A stretch of 20,987 bases of DNA, taken from the NCBI GenBank assembly GCA_964540575.1, contig CAZINI010000052.1:1-20987 (forward strand), given 5' to 3'. Below, in pieces: positions 6,881 to 14,795 of the stretch; the stretch's first letter is position 1; the number at the start of each line of letters is the position of its first letter. The position numbers and the translations under genes are program-made. The notes beneath the pieces were generated by a model, which saw only the letters and a program-made list of their open reading frames with translations, did no database searches and was not told where the DNA came from. The DNA is from UMGS1889 sp964540575 (GTDB lineage: Bacteria > Bacillota > Clostridia > Oscillospirales > Ruminococcaceae).

Positions 6881-7840
6881 TTATCTCTTAAGATTTACCA
6901 GCTCTTCCAGCATGGAGTCGGAGGTGGTGATAATACGGGAGTTTGCCTGGAAGCCTCTCTGAGTGATTATCATATCGGAGAATTCCTGAGCAAGGTTAAC
7001 GTTGGACATTTCCAGCTTGCCGGACTCGGTAGTGCCTGCACCGGGGTCGCCGGGCTTCTTGATCGCAACATCTCCGGAGGCAGCCGATGCCATAAAGTCG
7101 GTGTTTCCTGCCTGGAGAAGTCCCTCGGGGTTATCGAATACTGCAATTTCAATTCTTGCCAGTGCCTTGATCTCACCCTTATATGAAGCGGTAAGAACGC
7201 CGTCTGCACCTATGGAGAATGCTTCCAGATCCTTAAAGGTCGGTGTTGGATCACCGTCTTTAGCAGCGGGGAATGCTTTTGCAAGAAGATCATTTACATT
7301 TATGACATCAAGATCGGTTGCTTTTTCTTCAGGAGCTATTCCTGCCAGCGTCTTTGCAGAATCCGGGTCGTCACCCGCAGCAGCTTTTAATCCATCGTCC
7401 GAATTAACAGTACCGAGAACGAATTTATTATTTGCATTAACAAGATTTCCCTCGCTGTCAAGACCGAAGTTGCCCATTCTTGTGTAGGTAATGTCGGTAT
7501 TTCCGTTATCTCCGTCGGGCTTTCCGACGATGAAGAAGCCCTCACCGCTGATAGCAAGGTCGAAAGTTCTGTCAGTTCCCGCAAAGCTTGAACGGGACAT
7601 GTTCTTGTCGATAGAACCCAGCTGAACGCCGTAACCTACTTCTGTGGGGTTGTTTCCTGCCTTTTCCTTTGTAGTACCGCCGGAAGGAGATTTGATGGTC
7701 TGATAGTAAATATCCTTGAAGGTAGTACGGGAAGCCTTAAAGCCGTAGGTATTAACGTTTGCGATATTATTACCGATAACGTCCATTCTTGTCTGGTGTG
7801 TTGTCAGTCCGGTAACACCGGAATAAAGTGACCTCATCAT
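6881..7840 (-). CDS. flgE: Flagellar hook protein FlgE (small, FlgE/FlgG family)
   Basis: 319 residues with both ends of the hook/rod family: the N-terminal MMRSLYSGVTGLTTHQTRMD and VIGNNIANVNTYGFKASR, then TFDLAISGEGFFIV, and the C-terminal NVNLAQEFSDMIITQRGFQA with NSRIITTSDSMLEELVNLKR. The ends form the inner coiled-coil core of the filament; the middle (about 120-260) is variable and surface exposed. It is the only hook-type gene in the operon and comes right after the hook cap (flgD) and hook ruler (fliK) genes, so FlgE is preferred. The length is between rod FlgG (~260) and typical FlgE (~400), so FlgG cannot be excluded from sequence alone. AAAGGAG precedes the first ATG. Confidence 0.88.
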   Translation of the reverse strand: MMRSLYSGVTGLTTHQTRMDVIGNNIANVNTYGFKASRTTFKDIYYQTIKSPSGGTTKEKAGNNPTEVGYGVQLGSIDKNMSRSSFAGTDRTFDLAISGEGFFIVGKPDGDNGNTDITYTRMGNFGLDSEGNLVNANNKFVLGTVNSDDGLKAAAGDDPDSAKTLAGIAPEEKATDLDVINVNDLLAKAFPAAKDGDPTPTFKDLEAFSIGADGVLTASYKGEIKALARIEIAVFDNPEGLLQAGNTDFMASAASGDVAIKKPGDPGAGTTESGKLEMSNVNLAQEFSDMIITQRGFQANSRIITTSDSMLEELVNLKR

Positions 7841-7887
7841 AGCTGAATCTACTCCTTTTAATATAAATTTGTATTTTCAACCGTTTT

Positions 7888-7913
7888 TCCGCCCGTCAGT
7901 CGGTCGGGGCGGA
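7888..7913. other. Hairpin between TIGR02530 gene and flgE
   Basis: TCCGCCC (7888-7894) pairs with GGGCGGA (7907-7913) around a 12-base loop in the 94-bp gap just upstream of flgE. On the minus strand (transcript sense) it is followed by AAAA rather than T, so it is not an intrinsic terminator in that direction. On the plus strand no T-run follows either. It may be a processing or stability element ahead of the hook gene. Confidence 0.4.
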
Positions 7914-7934
7914 CTGATCTCCCGATGGGTCCGA

Positions 7935-8342
7935 TCACATAATAACGGTCGAATCAATGTTTGTAAAGCAGCTGCCTGTCATTTCCCCCGTATTCATAGC
8001 GGTAATGACCTTGTTATTTTTCACGCTTACAAGAAACGCTGCCGAATCCACGATAACGAGAGCATCGTTTGAGCCTTTGCTTTCTGCCAGCTCCACAGCT
8101 CTGTTAAGTCTGCCCAGCATATCTCCCTCGGTAACGTCAATATCCCTGTTGTCAAGCCGTTCGATGGCATGCTTTGAAAACTGCACCTTAGATGCCGACA
8201 AACGGTTAGCCTTTTGAAGCTCCTCTGCGAAGGTCGCTCCGTTTTCGTTGACGGGAGCATTCTCCTTGAGGCTTCCCGGGGTAACGTTTCCCGTTGTTAC
8301 GGAAATATTATTTCTCAGCTGCAAATATTCGCTTATAAGCAT
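7935..8342 (-). CDS. Flagellar operon protein, TIGR02530-like
   Basis: 135 residues. The region VQFSKHAIERLDNRDIDVTE followed by AVELAESKGSNDALVIVDSA and the ending CFTNIDSTVIM match the small protein encoded next to flgD in many Firmicute flagellar operons (family usually called TIGR02530, flagellar operon protein). Its molecular role is not established; the position between the hook cap and hook genes hints at hook assembly. The ATG at 8342 is chosen over the in-frame ATG at 8351 because AAAGGA lies 8 bases before it but directly abuts the upstream one. It begins 40 bp after flgD ends. Confidence 0.87.
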   Translation of the reverse strand: MLISEYLQLRNNISVTTGNVTPGSLKENAPVNENGATFAEELQKANRLSASKVQFSKHAIERLDNRDIDVTEGDMLGRLNRAVELAESKGSNDALVIVDSAAFLVSVKNNKVITAMNTGEMTGSCFTNIDSTVIM

Positions 8343-8382
8343 ATGGATCATCCTTTCCGAACTTTGCAGTTTGCGTTATAGA

Positions 8383-9642
8383 TCAAATTTCCGTATTCTT
8401 AACAATGTCCATATACTGGATATTCTTCTCAAAAATTTCCAGATTACGCTTTTCAGATTCTGTATATTCTCTGGAATAATATCTGATAGCCAGCTCATTT
8501 CCGTTGAACTTGCCCGAATACTGACCGGGAGCACAGTCGAAATTGCATATCTCATCGAGAGTATGCTCGCCCGAAGTGGTAAAGTAAACGGAATATCCGT
8601 AAGGAGAAATGACCTCAACTCTCTGAGTTCCGTCAGCCCATGTAACTACCTCGCCCAGTCTGCCCTTGCCGGAGAAGCCAATGTCGGTAAATGCTCTGCC
8701 CGAAGCTGTTCTGCCGAGGATCTTTGAGGTGTCTATTTTGCTTGTGATGGACGTATTGAAGATGTACTCGGGAGCAGCCATTCTTGTGCCTGTTTCCTTA
8801 GCTTTGAGAAGGCAAAGCTCGTAATTTTCGGTAGCACCCTTTGTGTTAACGTCATTGCCGTATAAATTTTCGGATTTGCCTGACGATGCATTGGTCTTAC
8901 CCGAATTTGCCGAATAGCTGTCGGGAGAAGCTGCCTTAACATTTGACTGCACAACGTCCACACGAGTAGCCGAATAATTGCGTACATTCACGCTTGCCTC
9001 GGTCAAGACCTCGCTTTCATCGGTGAAAACCTCAGCCTTTATCTCCTCGATAGATTTCTGAAGCTCAGCATAAAGCTCGGAAGTAGCCTTTTCGTATTCC
9101 TCCATAAGCTTGTCGATCCTGGACTGAACAGTTGCTTCTGCATAATCGGTGTTTTCCTCAGCATTGTCCGTTTCCTCTGTCTGCTCGTCATCTTTGGAAA
9201 GTGACTCCTGAATCATCTCATAGACTTCCTTGGTGATGACCTCAACAACGCTGTCGGAAGGATATTCCTTGCCATTGATGACAAGGCTGCATTTTCCGCT
9301 GTCCACCGCAACGCAGTCTACCAGACCGGTAACATAATCCTCATCGCCTGTTTTAACGGTAACATACTTGCCCACGAGAGAAGTGCCGTAGGAAAGATTT
9401 GTGTAGTTTGTGAGATTCTGCATAGCCTCAAGAGATGAGAACTGTGCCATCTGAGCGATAAACTCGTTGTTGTCGGTAGTATTGTTGAAATCCTGATTTT
9501 TCATCTGCTCAACAATAAGCTTAAGGAAATCGCTCTGACCGAGGGTAGTTGACTTTTTATCATTGCTGTTTATGTTCTTGTTTGAATACTTATCATAAAC
9601 GCCGATGCCGTCCAAGCCGTAATTGTTTATACCGTCTGCCAT
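8383..9642 (-). CDS. flgD: Flagellar hook cap protein FlgD, with long C-terminal extension
   Basis: FlgD caps the growing hook and guides FlgE polymerisation. The N-terminal ~135 residues are typical: LGQSDFLKLIVEQMKNQDFN (34-53), FIAQMAQFSSLEAMQNL (61-77), and SLVGKYVTVKTGDEDYVTG with a closing small beta unit to ~135. Firmicute FlgD is often near 140-270 residues; this one has 419. The extra ~285 comprise an acidic, helix-prone stretch (about 138-215), a Ser/Asn-rich linker (about 218-270), and a C-terminal block (about 288-419) with GRLGEVVTWADGTQRVEVIS and a Lys/Glu-rich end. I do not recognise this last block. GGAGG lies 7 bases before the ATG. It overlaps the fliK end by 16 bp; no frameshift or fusion join is evident. 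Confidence 0.9.
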   Translation of the reverse strand: MADGINNYGLDGIGVYDKYSNKNINSNDKKSTTLGQSDFLKLIVEQMKNQDFNNTTDNNEFIAQMAQFSSLEAMQNLTNYTNLSYGTSLVGKYVTVKTGDEDYVTGLVDCVAVDSGKCSLVINGKEYPSDSVVEVITKEVYEMIQESLSKDDEQTEETDNAEENTDYAEATVQSRIDKLMEEYEKATSELYAELQKSIEEIKAEVFTDESEVLTEASVNVRNYSATRVDVVQSNVKAASPDSYSANSGKTNASSGKSENLYGNDVNTKGATENYELCLLKAKETGTRMAAPEYIFNTSITSKIDTSKILGRTASGRAFTDIGFSGKGRLGEVVTWADGTQRVEVISPYGYSVYFTTSGEHTLDEICNFDCAPGQYSGKFNGNELAIRYYSREYTESEKRNLEIFEKNIQYMDIVKNTEI

Positions 9643-11219
9643 AATTTCGCCTCCTGAATTAGGATATTTTCTTCTGCGGTATCGTCCGTGTCGGGTTCTG
9701 TTCCCCTGTAAACGGGCTGACTGCCGCTGTTATTGTTTTGGGGTTCGCCTCTGCCGAAGCTGTCTGCGAAGCCTGCCGAAAGGTTAAGTGATGCATTTTC
9801 CGAACCGTCCGCTGCCTGAATGAGGTAAACGGTTTCTGTTTCGCTGTCGGAATTTCTGTTTACAGCAGCCGCAAGGCTTCTGATGTTGTCCGAAAGCAGC
9901 TTAGCAGTGGAGCTGTTTTCAGCGGTAAATGCCACTGTGAGCTTTTCTCCGTCGGTGGTCAGCTTTACGTTTATCTCGCCAAGCTCCTCGGGATTCAGCT
10001 TTATGTTCAGCTCTCTTACGCTGTCCGTTTTTTCGGCGGAAGCTGCCGTCATTTCAACACGCATAACTCTTTCTATCTGCCGGGAGATATTGGAGAACTT
10101 CTCGCTTTCCGCTATTTCGGTAATGTCGGGGGCTGCGGTCCGAACGCCTGTGAGGGCTTCTATCTCGCTGCCTGCGAAGCTTACGCTTTCCTTTTTAACG
10201 GCAAAAACGTTCAGTCTGTCCCTTTCCGCCTGAGATATTCCGTCCTCACGGGAGATACTCGTTTGCGTTATCTCGCCTGTTTTCTCGGATATTTCGGCTT
10301 TCAGGGCTTCCGAAAGCTTTGTCAGCCTGTCGATGAATTCCGTCCTCGGCATTTCAGCGGGGGGTTCGTCATTGCCTGCGGGAATAGCTATCATATCGTT
10401 TTCGGGGGATATTTTCTCAGCCGTTTCGGGGATATTTTCCTCCGCCGTTTTGGGAATATTTACCTCGCCTGTTTCGGAGATAGCCGTCAGATTTTCTTCG
10501 GTAACAGCAGTGCTGACCTCAATGCTAACATTGTTTATACCTTTTGTAATATCAATATTGGAATTTCCGGTATCAACATTACTTTCGGTATATTTATTGG
10601 TAACGGACGAAACCATTGCCTGCCAGAAATAGGACTCGCTGATGATGCCGCTGTCGGCTGCCGTTTCGGACATATCCTCGTCGTCATTGCCGAAAAGCAG
10701 GTCAAAAATGCTTTCCACGCCCTTTTCGCCGTAAGGCTTCTTATCGGACGCCGCATAGAGCATCAGGTCGATTATCTTCAGCAGCTTTTTGCTGTCGTCC
10801 AGGGACATACCCGCCCATTCCTCGGGAAGGTTTTCTTCGTCGGAAATATTTTCCTCGCCTCTTAAAAGCTTTAGGACTATCTCCTCGGGGTCGAAATCCT
10901 CGCTGTTCAGCTCCTCGAAAAGCTTTGAGATGGTTTCCCTTGCCTTATCGTCAAGCTGCATACCGCCGATAGCTTTCAGCACCTCAAACAGTGAAGCGTT
11001 TTCGATAGACTCGCCCTCCGTCTGCACGCCGTACATTTCCGAAAGCATACTTTTAACGGGCTGTGAATTGACCACATCTGCGGGGTTTTTCGCCGAAATG
11101 TTTGACAGTACCTCGCCGAAGCTTTCACCCGATATGGGAGTATCTGTGCCATTCGCCGTGAAGCCGTTTCCGAAGCCTGATATTGAAGCTATTGCCATAC
11201 CTAAAACTGTGCCGTCCAT
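9627..11219 (-). CDS. fliK: Flagellar hook-length control protein FliK
   Basis: FliK measures hook length and switches export specificity. At 530 residues its N-terminal ~370 are acidic, Glu/Ser/Thr-rich and low in recognisable homology, as usual for the ruler part. The C-terminal domain (Flg_hook) is seen in VRELNIKLNPEELGEINVKL with LTVAFTAENSSTAKLLSDNI after it. The ATG at 11219 is chosen: a perfect AGGAGG lies 8 bases upstream. The GTG at 11228 overlaps that site and is unlikely. Location directly before flgD is the usual one. A 63-residue polar tail after the conserved domain is rich in Asn, Glu and Thr. Confidence 0.9.
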   Translation of the reverse strand: MDGTVLGMAIASISGFGNGFTANGTDTPISGESFGEVLSNISAKNPADVVNSQPVKSMLSEMYGVQTEGESIENASLFEVLKAIGGMQLDDKARETISKLFEELNSEDFDPEEIVLKLLRGEENISDEENLPEEWAGMSLDDSKKLLKIIDLMLYAASDKKPYGEKGVESIFDLLFGNDDEDMSETAADSGIISESYFWQAMVSSVTNKYTESNVDTGNSNIDITKGINNVSIEVSTAVTEENLTAISETGEVNIPKTAEENIPETAEKISPENDMIAIPAGNDEPPAEMPRTEFIDRLTKLSEALKAEISEKTGEITQTSISREDGISQAERDRLNVFAVKKESVSFAGSEIEALTGVRTAAPDITEIAESEKFSNISRQIERVMRVEMTAASAEKTDSVRELNIKLNPEELGEINVKLTTDGEKLTVAFTAENSSTAKLLSDNIRSLAAAVNRNSDSETETVYLIQAADGSENASLNLSAGFADSFGRGEPQNNNSGSQPVYRGTEPDTDDTAEENILIQEAKLWQTV

Positions 11220-11245
11220 TGTTTTCACCTCCTTTTACAGAATGT

Positions 11246-11279
11246 GTATATAGAAACAGTCTATACGATTTGTATATAC
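11246..11279. other. A/T-rich inverted repeat before fliK
   Basis: GTATATA (11246-11252) pairs with TATATAC (11273-11279) around a 20-base spacer, in the 81-bp gap between the DUF975-like gene and fliK. Within the spacer an extra CTATAC-type match allows an alternative fold. It could be an operator or merely A/T-rich chance pairing. Confidence 0.2.
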
Positions 11280-11300
11280 CGTTGCTATCAAAACAATTTA

Positions 11301-11972
11301 TCAGAAGCCGACCTTATCGCTGCCCATAAAGTTTCCACCGCCGTAAGCAGGGTCAATATCCATGGGATTTACCTTGCCGTTAACGAAAGCGTCAGCCTTT
11401 ATCTGCTCGTAAGCAAAGGCATTGGCAGCCATCATATAGGGCTGAACATAGAATATCGTGAGTATACCGAAGGTAAAGCAGCTCAGGATTATCCAGCCGA
11501 GAAAGCTCATCTGCATAATGAAAATATCCATCTTATGACCGTCAGTCATTGCCTTGCTTATCTCAAAGACCTTTTGCCAGGGCAGGTCGGGATTTTCGGA
11601 TTTTATATATTCAACTGCAAAATACTCATACGCCTTAACTATTCCGGGAATATATAAAAGCAGTGACCAAAGAGATACAAACAGCGTTTTAAGCAGCATT
11701 GTTCCCAAAACGCCCCACATATTCTGACGGAACGGTGCAAATATCTCGCCCGAAGGCAGTCCCTGCTGATAGATAGACTTTCTGAACCAGCCTACATATC
11801 CCACAAGCATCAGCGGCATTACTATTGCCTCAGCTGCCCAGCCCACCACGGGAATAAGTCCGCACACGCCCGCCACTGCCATATAGATAAAGAAAATCAG
11901 AATGTTCGGACCGTAGTTATTCTTAACATGAAGCCTTGCATTTGCCTTAATAGTTGCTCTGTCGAAACCCAT
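11301..11972 (-). CDS. DUF975-like multi-pass membrane protein
   Basis: 223 residues, not a known flagellar family. The sequence fits the DUF975 integral membrane family: LWSLLLYIPGIVKAYEY (101-117), YIKSENPDLPWQKVFEISKA (122-141), MTDGHKMDIFIMQMSFLGW (142-160), and the ending VQPYMMAANAFAYEQI. Membrane helices are predicted by eye at about 22-42, 45-62, 88-112 and 150-178. Function is unknown in this family. It lies 13 bp after fliJ and 81 bp before fliK, in the slot where motE (ylxF) is often encoded. AAAGGGG lies 8 bases before the ATG. Being in the middle of the cluster and on the same strand, it should be made with the flagellar proteins. Confidence 0.78.
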   Translation of the reverse strand: MGFDRATIKANARLHVKNNYGPNILIFFIYMAVAGVCGLIPVVGWAAEAIVMPLMLVGYVGWFRKSIYQQGLPSGEIFAPFRQNMWGVLGTMLLKTLFVSLWSLLLYIPGIVKAYEYFAVEYIKSENPDLPWQKVFEISKAMTDGHKMDIFIMQMSFLGWIILSCFTFGILTIFYVQPYMMAANAFAYEQIKADAFVNGKVNPMDIDPAYGGGNFMGSDKVGF

Positions 11973-11985
11973 TTAAATTACCCCT

Positions 11986-12453
11986 TTAACATTGATTTGC
12001 GGTCTTAAAGTAGACGCTGTTGGAAACATATTCCTCGATGAACTGCTCCTCTGCCTTGGCAACCTTGAAGTTGTACTCCTCACGCTGCTTATCCTCCAGC
12101 TTTTCCAGTGAGGAAACGTCCTTGTTCGCCTCTACAACGACCTTTGTCTGAAATCTTATCTTCTCCTCCTCAAGCTGTATCTTTCGTTCAAGCTCTCGTA
12201 TTTGGTCGGAAAGCGAGTTAAGATACTCCTTAAAAAGGGTCATTTCCATAATTGTCATGCCCGAGCCTGATTTTCTGAGAAATTCCTCATTAGCTTCATC
12301 AAGCTCCGCCTGTACCTTTGCCTGTTCGGCGGCGTATTTTGCCTGCTGTGCCCTGAGGGCGGCTAAATCGCCCTTTTCCTTGGATAAAACCTGTTCCTTA
12401 TAGCCCTTTAGCTTATCAAGGGTAAACTGAAAACGTTTTATAAATATCGCCAT
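11986..12453 (-). CDS. fliJ: Flagellar export chaperone FliJ
   Basis: FliJ is the coiled-coil stalk that sits in the FliI ATPase ring and links it to the export gate. The 155 residues open with MAIFIKRFQFTLDKLKGYKE, the normal FliJ start (short aromatic patch then K/L/D), and are almost wholly heptad-like, with two long helices at about 10-65 and 75-145. It follows fliI as usual but after a 144-bp gap, which is wider than elsewhere in this part of the operon. The AAAGG before the ATG is unusually close (one base spacing), so translation may be weak. The family is weakly conserved, so position adds much support. Confidence 0.88.
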   Translation of the reverse strand: MAIFIKRFQFTLDKLKGYKEQVLSKEKGDLAALRAQQAKYAAEQAKVQAELDEANEEFLRKSGSGMTIMEMTLFKEYLNSLSDQIRELERKIQLEEEKIRFQTKVVVEANKDVSSLEKLEDKQREEYNFKVAKAEEQFIEEYVSNSVYFKTANQC

Positions 12454-12597
12454 TCCTTTCTGAGTTTTGTGGTTTGCGTAAGCAAATCGAGGCGACAGCC
12501 GAAGAAAAAAATCTCAGATTTTAAACTCATAATTTGAAAATCTTTGATTTTCAAATTTCACCTCTTATCAACAAAATTTTGTAATGTTGTTGAAAGT
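12454..12597. other. Hairpin-rich gap between fliI and fliJ
   Basis: This 144-bp A/T-rich gap holds a perfect 12-bp stem, AATTTGAAAATC (12531-12542) with GATTTTCAAATT (12546-12557), around a TTT loop. Beside it are AAAATCT-C-AGATTTT near 12508-12522, a small TTTGC/GCAAA hairpin near 12474-12487, and CAAAATTTTG near 12571-12580. None has a classic GC stem plus T-run on the transcript strand. These could tune read-through, RNA processing or stability between the ATPase and stalk genes. No ORF with a credible start is found here. Confidence 0.55.
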
Positions 12598-13902
12598 TTA
12601 GGAAACTGCTTCCGTCATCAGGCGGACGGTTTCTTCGTAGGAGAACGCTTCGTCCGTTGCCTGCTGCAAAAATGCGTTTATCTTGTCTATCTTCTTGACG
12701 GCTTCGTCCAGTGCGGGATTTGAACCCTTTTTGTATGCACCGATAGCTATCAGGTCGAAGTTTGTATTGTAAACAGACAGCAGATTTCTGAGCTTTGCGG
12801 CAGTCTGCTGCTGAGATTTGTCGGTAATTTCGCTCATCAGTCGGGAAACGCTTTCCAGAATTTCAATAGCGGGATAATGGTTTCTCGCCGCCACCTTTCT
12901 CGACAGGATAATATGTCCGTCGATGATACCTCTTACCGTATCTGAGATAGGTTCGTTGGTGTCATCGCCCTCAACGAGAACGGTGTAAACGCCCGTAATA
13001 GAGCCTTTTTCAAAGTTTCCCGCACGTTCCAAAAGCTTTGGCATTGCGGTGTAGATGGACGGCGTATAGCCTCTTGCGATAGGAGCTTCGCCGACTGCCA
13101 AACCTATTTCACGCTGTGCCATAGCATAACGTGTCAGGCTGTCCATCATCAGCAGGACGTTTTTGCCCTGATCCTTGAAATATTCGGCAATAGCGGTAGC
13201 TGTCATGGGACAGCGGTTACGCATCATAGCAGGCTGATCGGAGGTCGCAACTACGAGAACGGAACGAGCCATACCCTTTTCGCCCAAGTCCCTTTCGATG
13301 AACTCCAGCACCTCACGTCCACGCTCGCCCACGAGAGCGATAACGTTCACGTCCGCCTTTACTTCACGGGCTATCATGCCCAGAAGTGTGGATTTTCCGA
13401 CACCGGAGCCTGCGAAAATACCCATTCTCTGTCCCCTGCCGATAGTCAGCAGACCGTCGATAGCCTTAACGCCGAACTGCATAATGTCCTCGATACGGGG
13501 ACGGGTCAGGGGGTTCACGGGTTCGCCTGCTATTGAATAGCTGTCGGTAGTTTCAATTTTTCCCTTGCCGTCGATAGGCTGCCCGATAGCGTTGATTATC
13601 CGTCCGATAAGCTGACTGCCCACCTTGACGGTAAGCTTATCTCCCGTATTATCAACGATACAGCCGGGACCGATGCCGTCCGAGTCGGTATATGGCATAA
13701 GCATGACTCTGCCGTTGGAAAATCCCACCACCTCGGCAAAAATGTAGTCCTCGGAGCCTTTTTTGAATATTCTGCACACGTCGCCGATATTGCAGACAGG
13801 GCCGCTTGACTCGATAGTCATACCGATTATCTTTTCAATTTTGCCCATATATCTGTAAAGCTCCGTGTTTCTCACGGCATTTCTGACAGCGGAAAAATCC
13901 AT
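12598..13902 (-). CDS. fliI: Flagellum-specific ATPase FliI
   Basis: FliI is the hexameric ATPase that energises export of flagellar proteins. At 434 residues it has the usual length. The Walker A loop is GSGVGKST (165-172), preceded by GQRMGIFA; Walker B is NVLLMMDS (248-255), followed by LTRYAMAQREIGLAVGEAP. GYTPSIYTAMPKLLERAG and the VEGDDTNEPISDTVRGIIDG segment are typical of the FliI/YscN group rather than F1 ATPase. The N-terminal beta-barrel covers about residues 20-95. AAAGGAG lies six bases before ATG. It lies 11 bp after fliH. No missing catalytic residue was seen. Confidence 0.97.
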   Translation of the reverse strand: MDFSAVRNAVRNTELYRYMGKIEKIIGMTIESSGPVCNIGDVCRIFKKGSEDYIFAEVVGFSNGRVMLMPYTDSDGIGPGCIVDNTGDKLTVKVGSQLIGRIINAIGQPIDGKGKIETTDSYSIAGEPVNPLTRPRIEDIMQFGVKAIDGLLTIGRGQRMGIFAGSGVGKSTLLGMIAREVKADVNVIALVGERGREVLEFIERDLGEKGMARSVLVVATSDQPAMMRNRCPMTATAIAEYFKDQGKNVLLMMDSLTRYAMAQREIGLAVGEAPIARGYTPSIYTAMPKLLERAGNFEKGSITGVYTVLVEGDDTNEPISDTVRGIIDGHIILSRKVAARNHYPAIEILESVSRLMSEITDKSQQQTAAKLRNLLSVYNTNFDLIAIGAYKKGSNPALDEAVKKIDKINAFLQQATDEAFSYEETVRLMTEAVS

Positions 13903-13913
13903 TTTTTTCTCCT

Positions 13914-14795
13914 TTAATCCGAACCTCTTGCACTTCGGGTATTCTTGATGATTTCCTGCAAAAAGTCCAGCTGAGTGGGAACGGAAGCATCTATTATCTC
14001 CGAGCCGTTATCGAGAATTACGGTGTTATCCTCCGCTTCGGGAAGAATTTCTATCTCAATATCGGGGATAAATGAGATCAGCTCTTTCAGGAATTTTGCG
14101 TCTGTTTTCAGCTTTTCGGAAACCTCGCCCTTTGCCAGCGAGATTTTCACGAAATCGGAATTTCGGAAATTCTTCGCCGCCTGAGCGATAATTTCTTCAA
14201 GGATATGGGGGTCGGTTTTCAGCTCGGTGAGGGTAATTTTCCGCACCAGCTCCATGACCGTGTCCTTCATTTCCTGCTGATTTGATATATAATAAGCTTC
14301 CTTTCGGGAGTTTATTTCGTTTAAGAAGCCTGCCGCCGCCTTTAGATAGGACTCGCATTTTGCCAGACTTTCCTTTTTGCCCGTGGCATAGCCGTCCTTG
14401 TAGCCGTCCTTGCGGGCGTTTTCCTTGGCGATGGCTGCGTCCTGCTCTGCCTTTTTGAGATACTGCATAGCGGCAGCCTTTGCCTCGGCGGTCAGTTGAT
14501 CTGCCTGAGCCTTTGCCTCGGACAATATCCTGTCCCTTTCGCCGTTTATGACCATATGGCGTTCGTTCATAGCACGCTCGATGCCTGCTTCTATCTCACG
14601 CTTGATACGGGCTTCGGTTTCCTCCTGCTCCTTTATCCTGCGGATACGCTCCTCTTCCTCCCGCTGCTTCTGCTCACGGAAGGAGATGAACTCGGGACTG
14701 TCCTCGGGGGGCGGGGGAAGCTGGACGGTATTGTCGATAGCAACGCTGTTGTTATAATCGAAAACTGCCTGTGATGGCTTAACGACTTTAAGCAA
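13914..14795 (-). CDS. fliH: Flagellar export regulator FliH
   Basis: FliH holds FliI in check and ties it to the C-ring. The 293-residue protein has a Pro-rich N-terminus (LPPPPEDSPEF near 26-36), a long Glu/Lys/Arg coiled coil (about 38-128), a short Gly zipper GYKDGYATG (G131, G135, G139, the GxxxG type known in FliH), and a C-terminal FliI-binding part that ends with IDASVPTQLDFLQEII. The start is TTG at 14795, eight bases after AAGGA, overlapping the fliG stop by 8 bp. A TTG start is rare and may keep the dose low relative to FliG. The next gene, fliI, is 11 bp away. Confidence 0.92.
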   Translation of the reverse strand: MLKVVKPSQAVFDYNNSVAIDNTVQLPPPPEDSPEFISFREQKQREEEERIRRIKEQEETEARIKREIEAGIERAMNERHMVINGERDRILSEAKAQADQLTAEAKAAAMQYLKKAEQDAAIAKENARKDGYKDGYATGKKESLAKCESYLKAAAGFLNEINSRKEAYYISNQQEMKDTVMELVRKITLTELKTDPHILEEIIAQAAKNFRNSDFVKISLAKGEVSEKLKTDAKFLKELISFIPDIEIEILPEAEDNTVILDNGSEIIDASVPTQLDFLQEIIKNTRSARGSD

